The translations under genes and the position numbers were made by a program. The notes below the pieces were generated by a model. It did not search any database and was not told the origin of the DNA. It was given only the letters and a program-made list of their open reading frames with translations. Below, one piece after another: positions 1 to 13,652 of a stretch of 64,000 nucleotides of DNA. The stretch spans positions 2,044,001 through 2,108,000 of the forward strand of contig OX485804.1 of assembly GCA_950295325.1 (NCBI GenBank), written 5' to 3'. Source of the stretch: Polytrichum commune (lineage: Eukaryota > Streptophyta > Polytrichopsida > Polytrichales > Polytrichaceae). Each line of letters starts with the position of its first letter. The first letter of the stretch is position 1.

Positions 1-85
1 TTCATAAGAAGTGTCATTAGAAAAATCACCACAATGACATAAATTACCGTATGGCACAAAATGAAATATTTAGTGTAGTAAGTCG
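1..85 (+). repeat. Dispersed repeat family R3, truncated by window edge
   Basis: The first 85 bases align with 50808-50885, including the run TTCATAAGRAGTGTCAT, a shared GTGACATAAA-type block and ATATTTAGTGTA. A further copy in the opposite orientation lies at 62745-62900. The copy continues off the left edge, so its ends are unknown. No coding capacity is seen. Confidence 0.6.
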
Positions 86-196
86 AACATAGAAACATTG
101 TAGACAACTCTCAACTTTTCCTTTTCGTTCAAAACTTTGTAGACAACTCAAACATGTCAATGTAAGGATACATCTAACCCCTTGGGACATGCATAC

Positions 197-220
197 CCAT
201 CCACCCACCCACCCACCCAC
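197..220. repeat. (CCCA)n microsatellite
   Basis: A short CCCA/CCAC tetranucleotide run lies immediately before the inverted-repeat element that begins at 231. This is simple sequence with no coding role. Confidence 0.9.
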
Positions 221-230
221 AACAAGCAAA

Positions 231-546
231 GAGGGAATTATTGCATACAAGCATACCTCTCATTCATCCAACATAAAACCCCTGAAGCGCACTGCTCAAT
301 TCACTTGACAGAACTGCAAGTCGAAAGGCGCAATAAATCTATTATGCAGCCCGGAGGTCATTATTCCTGGTTGATTTGACACCAAAATTAGTGTGGTAGA
401 CCCCTAAGTTGTCTTAATCGAGCCCTTTGAGATGAGACAACCCAACCTATGAACGCGTCAAATTTTTTTAATGATGGACAAGGGAGAGAGAGATAGAGAG
501 GTACGCTTGCTCGCTCACTTGCTTGTATCCGATAACTCCTTCTCTC
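231..546. mobile_element. Short inverted-repeat element, family R5, copy A
   Basis: The left end GAGGGAATTATTGCATACAA and the right end (CTTGTATCCGATAACTCCTT then CTCTC) are imperfect inverted repeats. The left arm continues as CATACCTCTCATTCATCCAA. The same termini flank copies at 13435-13652 and 58700-58925. It resembles a MITE: about 0.3 kb and no transposase. No convincing target duplication is visible, so the superfamily is open. Confidence 0.55.
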
Positions 547-2100
<1,554 letters not shown>

Positions 2101-2824
2101 TGTATATTGTCTCATACTCTCAAGAGTGTGCATGTACATGGCATCACATACCAGATAATTAAGGTTTAGTACATTATATCAAAAGAATGGGCTTTAAGCT
2201 TACACATACAAGGGATTGGTTGCTTGTGGGACACTTGGGTTATGTTTGATTGCGGATTACACCCATTGCTTGAGAGTATGTGGATGCACAAAGACAATGA
2301 TATATAAGATAGCTAAAGGAGATGTGTAGTTCATGAACATTGATAGAAGGATGTTTATTTCCGTTTATTGTGTTTTTGGAGCTCTAGGTTATTGTGACAT
2401 CGATAGCAAGTAAACGTTGTTGTGACCACATGTTGTGTGTCACTGTGTCTTAATAAAGTCCACATGTTTGAGGTTTGGTGGATATGGGCATAGGTGAGGC
2501 AACTCCTTCAATCACCAAGAACCCAGGGACATAGTACAATTTGAATAATAGTGTTTTACCTCCACCTTGTTGTGAGATTACTCATCCGTAATTGTAGGAA
2601 CTTTTATGTGAGATGGTGACTATAGGCAAATTCTTTGCAAATCATGGTAAGATATTCTTCGTGAATTATTCCCTCTTGTGTGAAGTTGTACTTGGACATA
2701 TGCACATGCATATATGATGTAATGCATCCTCAAAAACAAAGAATACTAACATTGAATGCTTCTAGTGCAATGCACAATGCTAAATTGAAAAGCATTTGTT
2801 TAAGTGGTGCTATGCAAGAGGAGT

Positions 2825-2825
<1 letters not shown>

Positions 2826-2880
<55 letters not shown>
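2826..2880. repeat. (TC)n microsatellite
   Basis: A 55-base pure TC run lies about 730 bp from the compound CT/CA array. The two tracts have the same polypyrimidine strand polarity. Confidence 0.98.
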
Positions 2881-2882
<2 letters not shown>

Positions 2883-3286
2883 GTTATGGTAGCATTGCCA
2901 ACTTGTTTATGTACATGTATGAAATTTGATTTTCAAGATTGATGTAATTGAAATGGAATTGAAAAATGAAGTATTTGGGTGGGTGTGTTCTCTTGGTGTT
3001 GTGCTTGCAACTCTTATTGTTGATTAAACTTCATGAGAGCTTTAGGGATTCACTTCTCCTTGCAGTGTGTGTATGAAAGAAACATTGGTCAAATAAATAT
3101 ATTCTATTAGGAGTTGCATTGAACGATCCCATCTGACTTAGTGAAGATGCCTTGGATCTAAGGATTAGGGTTTAAGGTGTTTGAGGGAGATTTAATGTTT
3201 CCCAAACTAGTCAAGATTTTACAAATTGGTATCCAAGGATTACATTTGCAAGACCTCAAACTTAGCGTTGGTGGAATATCAATGTG

Positions 3287-3323
3287 GCCCATACTAATTT
3301 TCATGATGAGAATTAGTGTGGGC
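3287..3323. repeat. Short foldback hairpin
   Basis: GCCCATACTAATTTTCAT is followed almost at once by its imperfect inverse, ending ATTAGTGTGGGC. The predicted stem is about 16 bp with a very short loop. It lies in otherwise unassigned AT-rich DNA. It could be a tiny MITE relic or chance. Confidence 0.45.
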
Positions 3324-3399
3324 TCTAGAAAATTACTATGGCCCACGGTATTAAGTCTTTTTAGTGTAATTATTGTAGAATTTTTTATTGTCTATAATA

Positions 3400-5014
3400 A
3401 ACGGATAATTTTAATTACGATTGGTTATAAATACTTCATTAGAATAATTATAGTTTCTGAACTACAACATAGGATATCCAACTCCAACGAAAACATACAA
3501 AAAATACCACACTCATGAACCTAGTGTGATAGTTAGATGTCGCTTATATTAAGCAACATACCCGGTAAACTTACTTATAACTTCAGTCATCAACATAAAT
3601 AAGGCAGGGGATTATATGTTCATTTTCAAAGAACTATAATATTCACTTTATAAATGAATAACATAATAATATTTGAGTTCTGAAAACTATGAGGAAAGTG
3701 ACTACATCCTCAGTTTGGATTGGCTCATCATCTCATGCAAAGCATGTACTTGATTCCTTAAAAAAAAGTATAGGAAAAACAGCTAGCATTTATATTCGTC
3801 TACCTTACTACACCCTTGCTTGTTATTGAGAACCACTGAGAATATTCAAGGGAATCTTTGGTGAGCAAACCTTTGTATATGAATAAACCTTTCGACCAAT
3901 TCGGAGATTCCAAGACAACCCAAATTCCCAACTTTTCCGTGTTCATCATTCTTGAGCTTTTTCAAGTCGCGCCTCCTAGGCTTCCTCCGCTCGAGCTTTT
4001 TGTATCCATCATGTGTGCAATGGCCCTCCTATTTTTTGTATCAAAAAGAGAGAGCGAGAGAAAACGGGCATCACTCCCAAATGATTGGTAAAGTAGTTTT
4101 GGCATACATGGGTCCTTTTGCAACACCTACCGGTATGATGTTTTGAGGGTTTAGTGTTCGGGATTCCCACTCGCCGCAACAAACTCATCCACTTAAAAGA
4201 CTGAACAAAAACCCATAATGAATTGCCACATGTTTGAGAAGTTTATTTTGATGATTTGATCTTGTAACTTGCATCAATGTATTGTATTGGAAGCATCATA
4301 GGATACATAATCACTAATCATGGGCAACACATTTTTTCTGGACCTTTTTTTTTATCCATAAAGGTAAATTTACATGGATAGTTGGAAGATTGACTTGGGA
4401 TGTGGAAAGTAAACCATTTGAATAGGGATTTTTATATGATTCTTGGGTACACGCCTAGTAAATTGGATAAAATAATTGCTCAAGTATCTTGAAATCACAA
4501 AATTCATGGTCAAAGATGTCTTTTAAGTTGAAATTTATTCCACGGATCCCTCTATTTTGATAACATGTACTCAAACTATAATGTCAAATTGAACAAGATT
4601 TTGGTAATATTTGTTGAGTTTGTAATGAACTTGAAGGGGTGTACAAGTCATTCCATTTACAATGCTTGCACCCTCTTGCATGCCACACCTTTTACTTTGA
4701 ATGGTGTGGACTTTGGAATAGTAAGCACCTTCAAGAAATCAAGAAATATAGTTTAATAGTTCAATTTTCAAAAACAAAAAATTGGATTGAAGTGAAGCAT
4801 GTATAGTAATGACATGTCAACAAAATCACAATGGACATGATGTATTGCACAAACATGGCATGAATCAAAAGGAAGGTATGACTACAATGTTGCCACTAGT
4901 ATGGTGTTGCTTCACTTCAAGTTAGTCTAATGAAACCATACACCCAACATGGAAACTATCATGTTCTTGCTATCAACCAAAATGCAAATGTTTGGCATGG
5001 ATGCATCCGACATC
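3400..5014. other. Unassigned AT-rich stretch
   Basis: No coding region, RNA gene or complete mobile element is recognised. The segment near 4880-4930 resembles 26020-26070 (shared GGTGTTGCTTCA and AGTTNGTCTAA blocks), so part of it is old dispersed repeat. Confidence 0.5.
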
Positions 5015-5405
5015 ATATATGCAATTTGGCCACTTACGTTGAGGGTGGGCACATGTCCAAAGTGGTCTAAAGTTCAACGCGATCACAGGTCCAAAGTTCC
5101 AAAACATCCAACCATTAACAACAATATGTTGAGTGGACAGCTCAAGGATGGCCTAGGACGTTCAATTATGTGCACATGTGCAACTGGCTAGGACAATATG
5201 GGTCCAAATTAGTCATATATACATTTTGGCAACTTACAACAAGGATAGGTGGGTGCTGATGCAATCAGTGATCCTTCACGGATCCAAAAAGCTCAAACAA
5301 CCAAGCACCGACGCATGCATCTTTAATGTATGATTCGGGGATGGCCTAAGACATTAGTTAATTTGCATGGGTACATTGAACCCAAGACAATATGGGTCCA
5401 AACTT
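5015..5405. repeat. Diverged tandem duplication, about 197-bp unit, two copies
   Basis: The block from 5015 to about 5212 is repeated from about 5213 to 5405. Shared landmarks are TTTGGCNACTTAC, GGATGGCCTANGAC and GACAATATGGGTCCAAA. Copies differ by many substitutions and small gaps. Open frames in it are not conserved between the two units, which argues against coding. Confidence 0.7.
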
Positions 5406-6117
5406 ATCTTCTCCATGAATGAAAAACCCACATGGACACACCACCCTTCACCCCATTCTCCACACTCGCCATAAATACCCATTGATTCCACATATTGCTA
5501 TGTCGAGTTCTCCAAAGCCACTATTAGTTGCAAAAGTGAAAAGTGTTGTCCTCATCGTCCACTTCCAACGACTAGGTTGGAGTATGTACCCACCCTCCCC
5601 TTGTTAATACTGCATTTAGTAGTTGTGCTATACACTAGTCTTCATCAAGCCAACTTCTAAGCCTTGATGGTCCCAAATAAAATACAATAAAATCTTATGA
5701 AAAAATGATCATAAAACGCTATCAACTATCTCACACATACCCCCATATACTTAGCATCAACCTACAATATTCAACATTAGAGATAGACAATGATAATTGT
5801 CTAGAAATGAAAATAGGTTGTATTATGTAGTGATATAAGATGGCTTAATATAAAATAATATATTTAAGATGAATATACAAATGTTATACTACAAGGTTAA
5901 GCTTATTTCTTAAGGTTGCACACTATTTCCCTTGACAATGTTTAAGAGTGTTGGCTACACTATGAAGCACCTCCATTTGATGCTAATCTTGACCTTGAAA
6001 CATTAGTTCACCAAATCCACCACCCTAGCATTGCACATGTAAATTTCGTGGGCAATAGATTTACGCCTTTGTCAATCAAGGGTGGATTCCAAGGTCTTAT
6101 CATACAAAACAATAATT

Positions 6118-6891
6118 CAAACCTTGGACAACTAACTAAGTGGGCAGCTATTTAGCTGGCTAAAAGCTTTGACTAGCTAAAGTTACGTAGGATTTTGGTG
6201 CCTCAAAAGAATAGCTAGTTAAAATTAAGTGCCATAATTTGGGCGAGGAAAGTTAGCTAGCTGAAGTTAGCTAATAGCTAGCTGGAATCTGAATGTGATC
6301 TCGGTGGAATGAATGATGTCATTGCACCCAAACGGTCATCTCTCAGACCCGGACTCGTTGAAGCGGCTATGTTTTTGAAACTGAACATGAGCCTAATTCT
6401 TAAGAATCCGGTAGATGTCGCGGAATCTCTCATTTGGAACACCTTGATTCCACCTTGTCATGAATTGCTAGATGACATTGATGATTCCGATGATAATGAA
6501 AATGAAGAAGATGATAATGATTATGACGACGATGATCTATTACCAATGCCAATCGAAAGTGAGGACCCTAATTATACATGTTGATTTTAAGCCTTTCAAT
6601 TTCCTTGCGCAACAACATGAAAATACAGAGCCAACCGAGAGCAATACAACCAAATTTATGTTGTTTGGTCTCGTTTGAATGGGTTTCTCTATGCTTTAGA
6701 ATGAATATGCATGTCACACAACTTTTTAGCTAGTCGAAGTTGAGTGAAAATGAGAGTTCTGGAAGAGTTAGCTAGCTAAAGCTAAGTAAGAATCCTAGGT
6801 TCACAAAACCTAGCCACCTAAAGCTAAGTGACAAATAGGGACATGGAAAATTTAGCTAGGTGATGCTAGTTGGCAAGCTATCCAAGGTTTG
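6118..6891 (+). mobile_element. hAT-type DNA transposon, internally deleted
   Basis: Direct repeats CAATAATT at 6110-6117 and 6892-6899 are an exact 8-bp target duplication. The element begins CAAACCTTGGACAACTAAC and its other end, read inverted, begins CAAACCTTGGATAGCTTG, giving an 11-bp perfect terminal repeat. Copies of a TAGCTAGCTAAAGTTAG-like motif cluster inside both ends, as subterminal repeats do in hAT elements. The centre encodes only a transposase C-terminus. At 774 bp it is far shorter than an autonomous hAT, so it is a deletion derivative. Confidence 0.85.
6303..6584 (+). pseudogene. hAT transposase C-terminal dimerisation fragment
   Basis: The reading frame from 6309 contains DVIAPKRSSLRPGLVEAAMF and then LKLNM. 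This matches the hAT C-terminal dimerisation signature, in which a conserved Gly-Asp/Asn precedes a basic KR(S/C)xLxPxLVExxxFLKxN block. The tail is a long Asp/Glu run (DDIDDSDDNENEEDD) ending before the stop at 6582-6584. The upstream Ser-Glu-Arg-Val-Phe part is degraded at 6290-6308, and the catalytic domain and BED finger are absent. It cannot transpose by itself. Whether it is expressed is unknown. Confidence 0.8.
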
Positions 6892-7699
6892 CAATAATTT
6901 ATATTGCTCTGACATTGTAAAGTTACATGCTAAACTTCAATAACGTATCATGTTTTTTTCATTTGATCAGTGCATTTGATGGATCTATGGCAACCTTATT
7001 ATTAAACATAAAATTATAGATTTCCAATCACAATTCCACACACCCTTATTAAATGTTTTATTTGTTTGATATTGACCATACCATTGCTCACGATATTAAC
7101 CCCTAAAAACTTAGGTTGACATTTTTGTCCAAGCAGTCATTACTGCCCGACAACATGTACTAGCATACACATTTACATTATAATTTGTTGACTTCAAACA
7201 CGCGAACTCCACAAAATGTGTGTGAATAACTTTAACTCCACAAAGTTCCAGCCATACGGTCAAATGCATCATTAGAAGTTTGGAGCTGCTTCAGCAAACT
7301 TCTGAATAAGGACTTTAATTTTTTTTTACAATTTTTTTTAATGGGACGATTATCATGCTTCAGTTATAATTCTCCAAGAATGCCATCTTTGGAACCCTAA
7401 TAGCATGAGTTAAAAAGTGAAAGCCGAGCGGAGTCAGTGTGGTGATGACTGGAGGTCTCCTCAGGGCGTACCAAATGTTAAGGACTGCAAGCTAATCACT
7501 GATTGACTTTGGGGGTGGGGGTAAGGGTAAGGGTAAGCGAGTGGAAATGTCAATTAAATCATGACTAGGAGTTGACGGGTGCGGCCCCTTCCGGACGGGA
7601 CGGGACACTCACCAGGTGACGGACGCGGGGACAGGGCTTGTCCCTCCGTTCTGTGACAGCATGGTTGGATGGATGGACGGATGAAATTATTATCATCAC

Positions 7700-8045
7700 T
7701 CGGAAATCCCTAAACCATCCTTAAGGTATGTGGGTGATATTTGGTTTAGGTGTTTTTCGTGTTCTCCAACTTCTACTGGTTTAGATTTACACAACAAGAC
7801 TCGTGTTGCATTAGCAAATCTACGATGAAACATTCATAAAAAACGGATCGAAAATGAGGTCTTTCTTTATTTACTTATGAATATCGGAAGTGCATGTTTG
7901 TTGATTTCGTAATTGGATGGATACATAGGTCCTCCCAATTGTGTTCAATGTTGAGTGTAGAGTAGTTATTAATATTTGAAGATGAAGTCCAATCTCTTTT
8001 GAACATGTGTCTTTATGATATTTGCTCTTTGGTTTTTCAGTGGCA
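7700..8045 (+). repeat. Dispersed repeat family R1, copy 1
   Basis: Shares ordered blocks with 43789-44015 (same strand) and 41105-41465 (opposite strand). Blocks include AGTCCAATCTCTTTT, ACATGTGTCTTTA and TTGAGTGTRGAGTAGTT. Related sequence is also at 54890-55800 and 61985-62165. No protein is recognised, and neither terminus nor target duplication is certain. It may be a non-autonomous element or part of a larger one. Confidence 0.65.
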
Positions 8046-8209
8046 TGCAATGTCCGTTCACCACCACCAAGCCATGAAATTGGTGGTAGCTTAGTGCCGT
8101 TTTCATAGGTGGGCGGTGGGTTAATGTTAGCCTATGTTTACAACAAAATGGTTAGTAGGTGTTTTAATCAAGTGGGATCGGAGCTTGTTTATTCTATAAT
8201 TTTCTTTTA

Positions 8210-8450
8210 TTTAGGATGATTATAGGCGATTTTGGATGTGGAGATGTGGAGGTCTTGAAGAAGTTTAGTGGTGGTTGTGTGAATGGTTCCTCGTATTCAT
8301 GCGGTGATTATAATTGATGGAAGTATTGCCCATCCTTGTTGAGCTAAGAGAGGGAGAAGGATGGCATATTTTTCCAATCCGCAAGATGTGGCCTCGCCAA
8401 GGTATTGATCATTGCAGTATGTGAATTTGTAATTGTATTGAGGTTTGGGC
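8210..8450 (-). pseudogene. LINE C-terminal domain remnant
   Basis: One minus-strand frame contains KFTYCNDQYLGEATSCGLEK, then a Leu-rich block, QQGW, and a PSIIITA segment ended by an in-frame stop. This follows the Cys/His knuckle at a spacing consistent with the end of a LINE ORF2. I interpret it as the C-terminal domain of this element type from its position. A nuclease-like role is only a guess. Confidence 0.5.
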
Positions 8451-8699
8451 TAGGTGTGAATGAAGGTTTAGCAATTGGTGGGGCCCCTATAATGCAAAGT
8501 CCAGTCTTAGTCGGGTAGGGCAATTATATCTTGGGAGGTAGTATGTGCGTGGGAGCAACCACGAGGGTATCATGTGTTTTGTCATGGATTTTGCCGGCCT
8601 TGACTAGGGTAAAGCACCTCATTGCCAGTTGTGCGGGGGGGGGGGGTTAGTAGTGTGTTGCGAGTGCGAGTGCGTGTACTACTTTGTTGTGCTGATTGG

Positions 8700-8805
8700 T
8701 TCATAGATTGTTTACATGCTTGTTTGTGTAACATGATAGAAGGTGGAGGCAGGTATCAATTTGGTGTGATGTGCATAGATTACATGGTGGGGAGATGTCT
8801 TGTTT
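8700..8805 (-). pseudogene. LINE Cys/His knuckle remnant
   Basis: The minus-strand frame reads CNLCTSHQIDTCLHLLSCYT followed by NKHVNNL and a stop. The C-x2-C ... H-x3-C spacing is the usual terminal zinc knuckle downstream of RT and RNase H in LINE ORF2 proteins. It would bind nucleic acid in an active element. A stop follows within about 30 residues, so this copy is dead. Confidence 0.65.
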
Positions 8806-9119
8806 AAGGATAGGTTGTTTTTTTGATAATTGCCCAAGTATCTAACCTATCAAAATTTTAAGAGCTTGCATGATCTCTACATTAGTAATCCAAGGAGTAT
8901 CCCAAAATAGGTTGGACCATTTTAGGTGTATGTCAGAGTTGAATAACCATTTGTTCACGTTGGGTAATATTGTGTTTTTTTGTGTGTGAGATGAGTGCAT
9001 ATTTTGTATTCCTTTTCTATATAGCCTTTTAGATTTCGGACCAAACTGTCATGTTGGGTGGAGGTCAAGGGGATTGATGCCCAATATGGGGTTTGGTGTC
9101 TAATAAGGTGGAAGGGAGT

Positions 9120-9516
9120 GTCCATGATACGTGTGTATTTTGCTCCTTTTTAGGCTAAGGTGTTTGCTTTTTCATTTCCCGGGATGTTTGTGTGAGCTCT
9201 ATTTTTCGCATGGTGATGTGTGGTGGGAAACTTTTATGGTGTTTATGATGCTAGCTACGAGAGGCTTGTTGGAATGGTTGTATTGGGAGGAGGAGTTTCT
9301 AATGTGATAGAGGAGTAGATATATGTTGTGAAGGCTATCTATGAATATGTATGTGTTTGTGGTAAGTGATTTGGTTAGTTCCACGGCAAGTAATAATGCG
9401 TATAGTTCTGCTTGGAGGATATTGGGGTATCCATGTAGTTTGGTCATGATGTTAATTTGTAGCGGAGGATTGTATGCTCTGGAGGTTGCTATATATATGT
9501 TGCCATCACTGTCCAT
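9120..9516 (-). pseudogene. LINE RNase H domain remnant
   Basis: The frame from 9516 downward begins MDSDGNIYIATSRAYNPP and contains ILQAELYALLLAVEL, the usual RNase H core with the catalytic Glu in the AELYA block. IFIDSL gives the following Asp motif. After a frame break, GNEKANTLA gives the C-terminal Gly-Asn-Glu-x-Ala signature near 9140-9170. The domain degrades the RNA strand of the RNA/DNA hybrid during reverse transcription. At least one frameshift and several stops make it a pseudogene. Confidence 0.85.
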
Positions 9517-10055
9517 GTAGTAAGGTTGGGTGGGTGGGAATCATATGGGAGGATGTTGTTAATGTATGTGAGTGGTGTTGGTGGTGGCTTGGCTAGTAGG
9601 CCATGCTTTGGGGGTTTCGATAGGTGTCTTGTATATTCGATGTGGCAGGGCGTCCATGTAGATGGTGCATAAGGGGAGGAGTGTGGTGGGGAGTTTACTT
9701 ATGAAGTTGGGGATGTGTGGTGTATTCATATTATAGGACACTATTAAGATGGAGGTAAGGAGGCCTTTTTTCTTATTATAATTTGATAGAAAAGTTGGGG
9801 ATGTGGGGTATTACATGGTGAGGGTGGGGGTGGCATTAGTTTCTTGGAGTAGACTAATTTTGCTATTAGACCAATCGTCGTGTGTGATGGTAATTATTGT
9901 GGTTGAGTTGTGGGTGGTGTGAGTGGCATGTTTTGCCCAATTTATGATTTTAGGGAGGAGGTCGACATTAGTTATATGGTGTAGCCATTACTTGCCCATT
10001 GTGTAGAGAAGATTGGGCTTGATGAGCCAAATATTGTATCCCTTTCATGTGGGGA

Positions 10056-10066
10056 GGGGGGGGGGG
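10056..10066. repeat. G11 homopolymer
   Basis: An eleven-base G run lies within the decayed LINE. It is one of an unusual number of long G/C tracts in the window. Confidence 0.9.
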
Positions 10067-11106
10067 TGGTGGGTGGCTCATGACATGGTAGTGATGTTAT
10101 ATAACATATATTTGGGCGAGCACCAGGGGGGTGGGGGGTATTTGTATGGTTGGTGATGTTGCAATGATATCACCAACCATTCAAATAGTTGTATTTATGG
10201 ATTTGAAATGTGCAGTGTGGGATATTGAGACTAGGGCATACATGTTCGTTGGTCTGACAATTGTTGAGTGTTTGGGATTCAAGGATTTTTTATTTTATTT
10301 TATTTAATAATGATTTGGTGTTCAATGTAATGTATTAGTTGTGTAATGAGTAATAGGTTGTGTTTGTAGAGAATGTTGTTTGAGTGTAGAAGGTTTGTTT
10401 GGGTAATCCATTTGGGTATAGAAGGAGTATTCGGGTAACCCATTTTAAAGTAATTGGTTTGTGAGGAGGTCCAATAACGGTGAATTTTATACGTATGTTT
10501 TTGGCAACCCATTTGTTTTTCTTTTTTGGGGTGGATAGATTTGAAGTGTGATATGTGCAATATGCATATGCATACTGTTAATGTGGGTGTATGTGGGTTT
10601 GGGTGTGGGAAAGAAGCAAGTGAGGAGAGGGGCCACAAGGGCATTGTGGGGGTAGAAATGTGTTTTCTGTGTGAGATGGAAGTAATAGGTAGTTGGTGGA
10701 AGGCGGCAGCGGCTTGTAGGAGGATGTTTCTTATAGTATAAGATTTTGTGTGGTATTTGGCTTGGAAATCTTTGAGGGAGAGTATATGAGTATTGGTATA
10801 ATCTTGGGGTTTGGGGTAGGGCAGTGATGTTGAATAAAATGAGTATTTTGAGGAATTGTTTCGTGTTTGATTTTTGGTGGAGGGTGAGTGAGGGGTAGAA
10901 TGGATTTTTTATGCCAATCTTTATTGAGTAGTGAGGTGTTGAGAGCGAAGGTGGTATATATTGAGTTTATGTGTATGTAGAGGATTCTTGTGGTTGGTGA
11001 CCGGGAGCATGCTTCAAATTTAAATAAGGGGAGGTGTTCAACCCCAAATTATCTATTAACTATGAGTTTTATTAGTCCTTGGTAGATTTGGCCAAGGGGG
11101 CCTGGG

Positions 11107-11970
11107 TCATTGAGTGTTTGTGTGAATTGTTTGTTGCGTGGTGGTGTAACTTGGGAGAAGGGGAAATGGTTCAATAACAAATGTGTCTGTAGGTAGTTGG
11201 GTGAAGATATTGGGGGAGTCATTCGGAATGTTGCATATTGATTTTGTGAGTTTTATGAGTAATTTATCAAGCATTATGGCATCGAGGACTACAAAAGGCA
11301 TTGCGGAGAATGCATATCCAATGTTGGGGCGGATGATTGTGTTGAGGATTTTATTTGTTTGTTGTAGTGAGGTTGGTGAGAGGAGTAGGGCAATGCTCTT
11401 ATATTTTATTTTAGTTGTGGTGATGTCTTTCTAGATGGTCCATTTAGGGATGAAACTACTTCAATTCCTAGGTATGTGTATGGTTCATTTTGTGAAAGGT
11501 GGGGGATTTGTTGGTTTTTGTAGTTAATATGTTGCGCTTTCATATATGTAGTGAATTTGAGAGGTTGTAGTTCTCATTTGTTGTGCCCAATATGAGTATT
11601 GTCTTAGTTTATTAAGTTGTGGTTGTATGTGTTCTATGTCATCAATGAGAATGCCCAAGTCATCAACATAAGTTGCGGTTTTCATGGTATTTGGTGAGGT
11701 GTTGAATTGGTAGCCATTGGAGTAGTAGTTCTAAGAAAATGATAAATAAGTATGGACTCAATGTGTCACATTGCATGGCACCACAACTAATTTGTATGGG
11801 TGGTGTGGTAGTAAAGTGGGCACCTCTGAAAGAAGGGAGATGCTTCCATATAGATGTTTCATTTAGTTCAATGGCATTTGGTGGGTATCCAAGATCCTTC
11901 ATTATGGCTAGTAGTCTTGGGAGGTCTATGGAGCCAAATGCGTTTTTAAACTCTATGTATGTAAGGTAGA
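11107..11970 (-). pseudogene. LINE reverse transcriptase remnant
   Basis: The minus-strand frame contains TYIEFKNAFGSIDLPRLL (palm motif A region), LGYPPNAIEL, then SCGAMQCDTLSPYLF, a form of the QGDxLSPxLF motif in which the usual Gly is Cys. TYVDDLGILIDD supplies the catalytic Y-x-D-D box at 11659-11670. A thumb-like block with PNIFTQLP lies at about 11107-11301. Stops and shifts separate the blocks. Arrangement and motifs are those of LINE-type RT, not of a retrovirus or LTR element. Confidence 0.85.
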
Positions 11971-12500
11971 TGTTTTTTTGTGTGAGTTTGGTGTCTTTGA
12001 GTGCTGTGACAATTGCCTAAATTTGTCGTGCCATGTTTCTCATTGGGTAGAATCCTTCCTAGCTATGGTAGAGGATTATATGATTTTCACTGAATGTGAA
12101 TGTGCTTTTAAATAATTTGTAGATGGTTGGTTGGTAGCGCTTTGAGGGTGTCATTTAGGATGTTATCTAGGCCATGACTCTTTCCATTGGAGAGCCTCTA
12201 GAGGGAGGTGTCATATAAGATTATCGTGGAAGATCATGCTAACAGTGGGAGTTGGGGGGAGGTTCTTTATTTAATATAAAGTCATCCTTGGTTTGCCATG
12301 TGTATTGGCGGACTGCACACACACATTCGGTAGGATAGTCTATGTGATTAGCATAGTGAGGCTTGTTTATGGAATGATTCTGTTTGCATGGTGTATTATA
12401 ATGTTGGCCATGTCATCTATACGTGTTGCTAAGTTGCCATTTTAATCCAGTAGGCAATCAAGTGGAATAGAATCTTGTGGGTGAAAGATTCTTTTACATA

Positions 12501-13434
12501 TTTGTTTGGGTTTATATTCAATATTGATCTATATTTTATCATTGTTCTCTTGTAGTTATGTGTAGGTTGTAAGGTAGTGATTTTACAGGCTTTGGGTTTT
12601 GCATTATTAGCAATATTTGTTGGTTTGCTTAACCAATTATTTATTTATTGGGGTAGTTGATGATGGGTGGTGGATCGGTGTTAGGGATGCTGATGATGCC
12701 TTGTATTTCCGTTGATGGTGCCAGTTAGAGGGGGTTGGAGAAGGTGGTGTTCCTAATGGCTCTTTTTATAAGGTGGTAGATGTTGAATTGTTTTTCCTAT
12801 TTTTGAAGTCTAAAGAGGAGGAAAGTACCTATTAATATAAAATGGACAAATGGGTGATGATAGTGTTGAGGTTGTCACAGTGTCATTTCCCACCGCCATC
12901 CATCATGAGGGACATGGGAGACACATTAAAGTGTGTGACCGTGGTGAGGTTCATATGCACGGGTGCAATGGGTTAAGATGACACACCTTAATCATACAAA
13001 AATACAGCCTATTGGTCACACATGTACTACCCACGTGTTGAAATTTCATATACACTCTGGAGGCAATGTCATCCTGTCCATGGTGACGGTATTAAACATC
13101 TAAACGAGCGTATGGATGGACAGGATATTAATCATCCATGGCTTCCAGACAACGGAATGGGTCCAAGCACCATGAAGGCCATCAAAATGGCGGAATGGAA
13201 TGTGGGGTGAGCACAACGCCCGATGAAGGGCGTGCCTTAAAACTTCCCCCGGTGTCATGACAAGTACCAAAGTAATTGAATGCATCTTGTTACTTTCAAA
13301 GCTTCCCTTTGGTGGCCTTCAAGGAGCTTCTTTAAAAACCACGGAGCTCATCCAAAGTAGAATGATTTCCATCCAGCAAAGGCTGCCCAGCCTCAAACTG
13401 TGGTTAAATTCTATATGACAACACACTCAGGGTG
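12501..13434. other. Unassigned stretch between LINE and foldback repeat
   Basis: Minus-strand GT-rich bias typical of the LINE fades near 12.8 kb. From about 12880 the sequence becomes more balanced. No recognisable protein, RNA gene or complete element is visible. A short CGCCCGATGAAGGGCG hairpin occurs near 13218. Confidence 0.5.
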
Positions 13435-13652
13435 GAGAGAGAGAACCTCTCATCAATCCAACATGAAAGCTTGACTTCCTATAGGGTTGTTGTTGATTCG
13501 TCTCAAATGACTTGGACTAGACTAATTCGGGCCTTTATAATTCATTTATATGTCAGATCAGCTAAAAACAATAACTTATGGGTTGCATATTATTTCATGG
13601 CTTTATGTTGGATGCATGAGAGGTACTCTCATATACGATAATTTCCTCACTC
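13435..13652. mobile_element. Short inverted-repeat element, family R5, copy B
   Basis: The left arm GAGAGAACCTCTCATCAATC and right arm GATGCATGAGAGGTACTCTC are inverted repeats. The right end continues ATATACGATAATTTCCTC, as in copy C (58700-58925). The outermost left bases present in copies A and C are missing or altered here. It is non-coding and MITE-sized. Confidence 0.55.

Larger units (their letters stand above)
8160..12500 (-). mobile_element. Decayed LINE retrotransposon with RT, RNase H, knuckle and C-terminal domain
   Basis: On the minus strand, from high to low coordinates, the order is reverse transcriptase blocks (about 11970-11107), RNase H (about 9516-9120), a Cys/His knuckle (about 8805-8700) and a C-terminal conserved block (about 8450-8210). 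This order is that of a non-LTR retrotransposon carrying RNase H. Frames are broken by many stops and shifts. The 5' boundary is unclear and no endonuclease domain was found, so the copy is probably 5'-truncated or too decayed at that end. No LTRs are seen. Confidence 0.85.

Noticed and set aside
7520-7540. Telomere-like GGGTAA repeats
   Set aside because: Only about three units, interstitial, inside low-complexity G-rich DNA.
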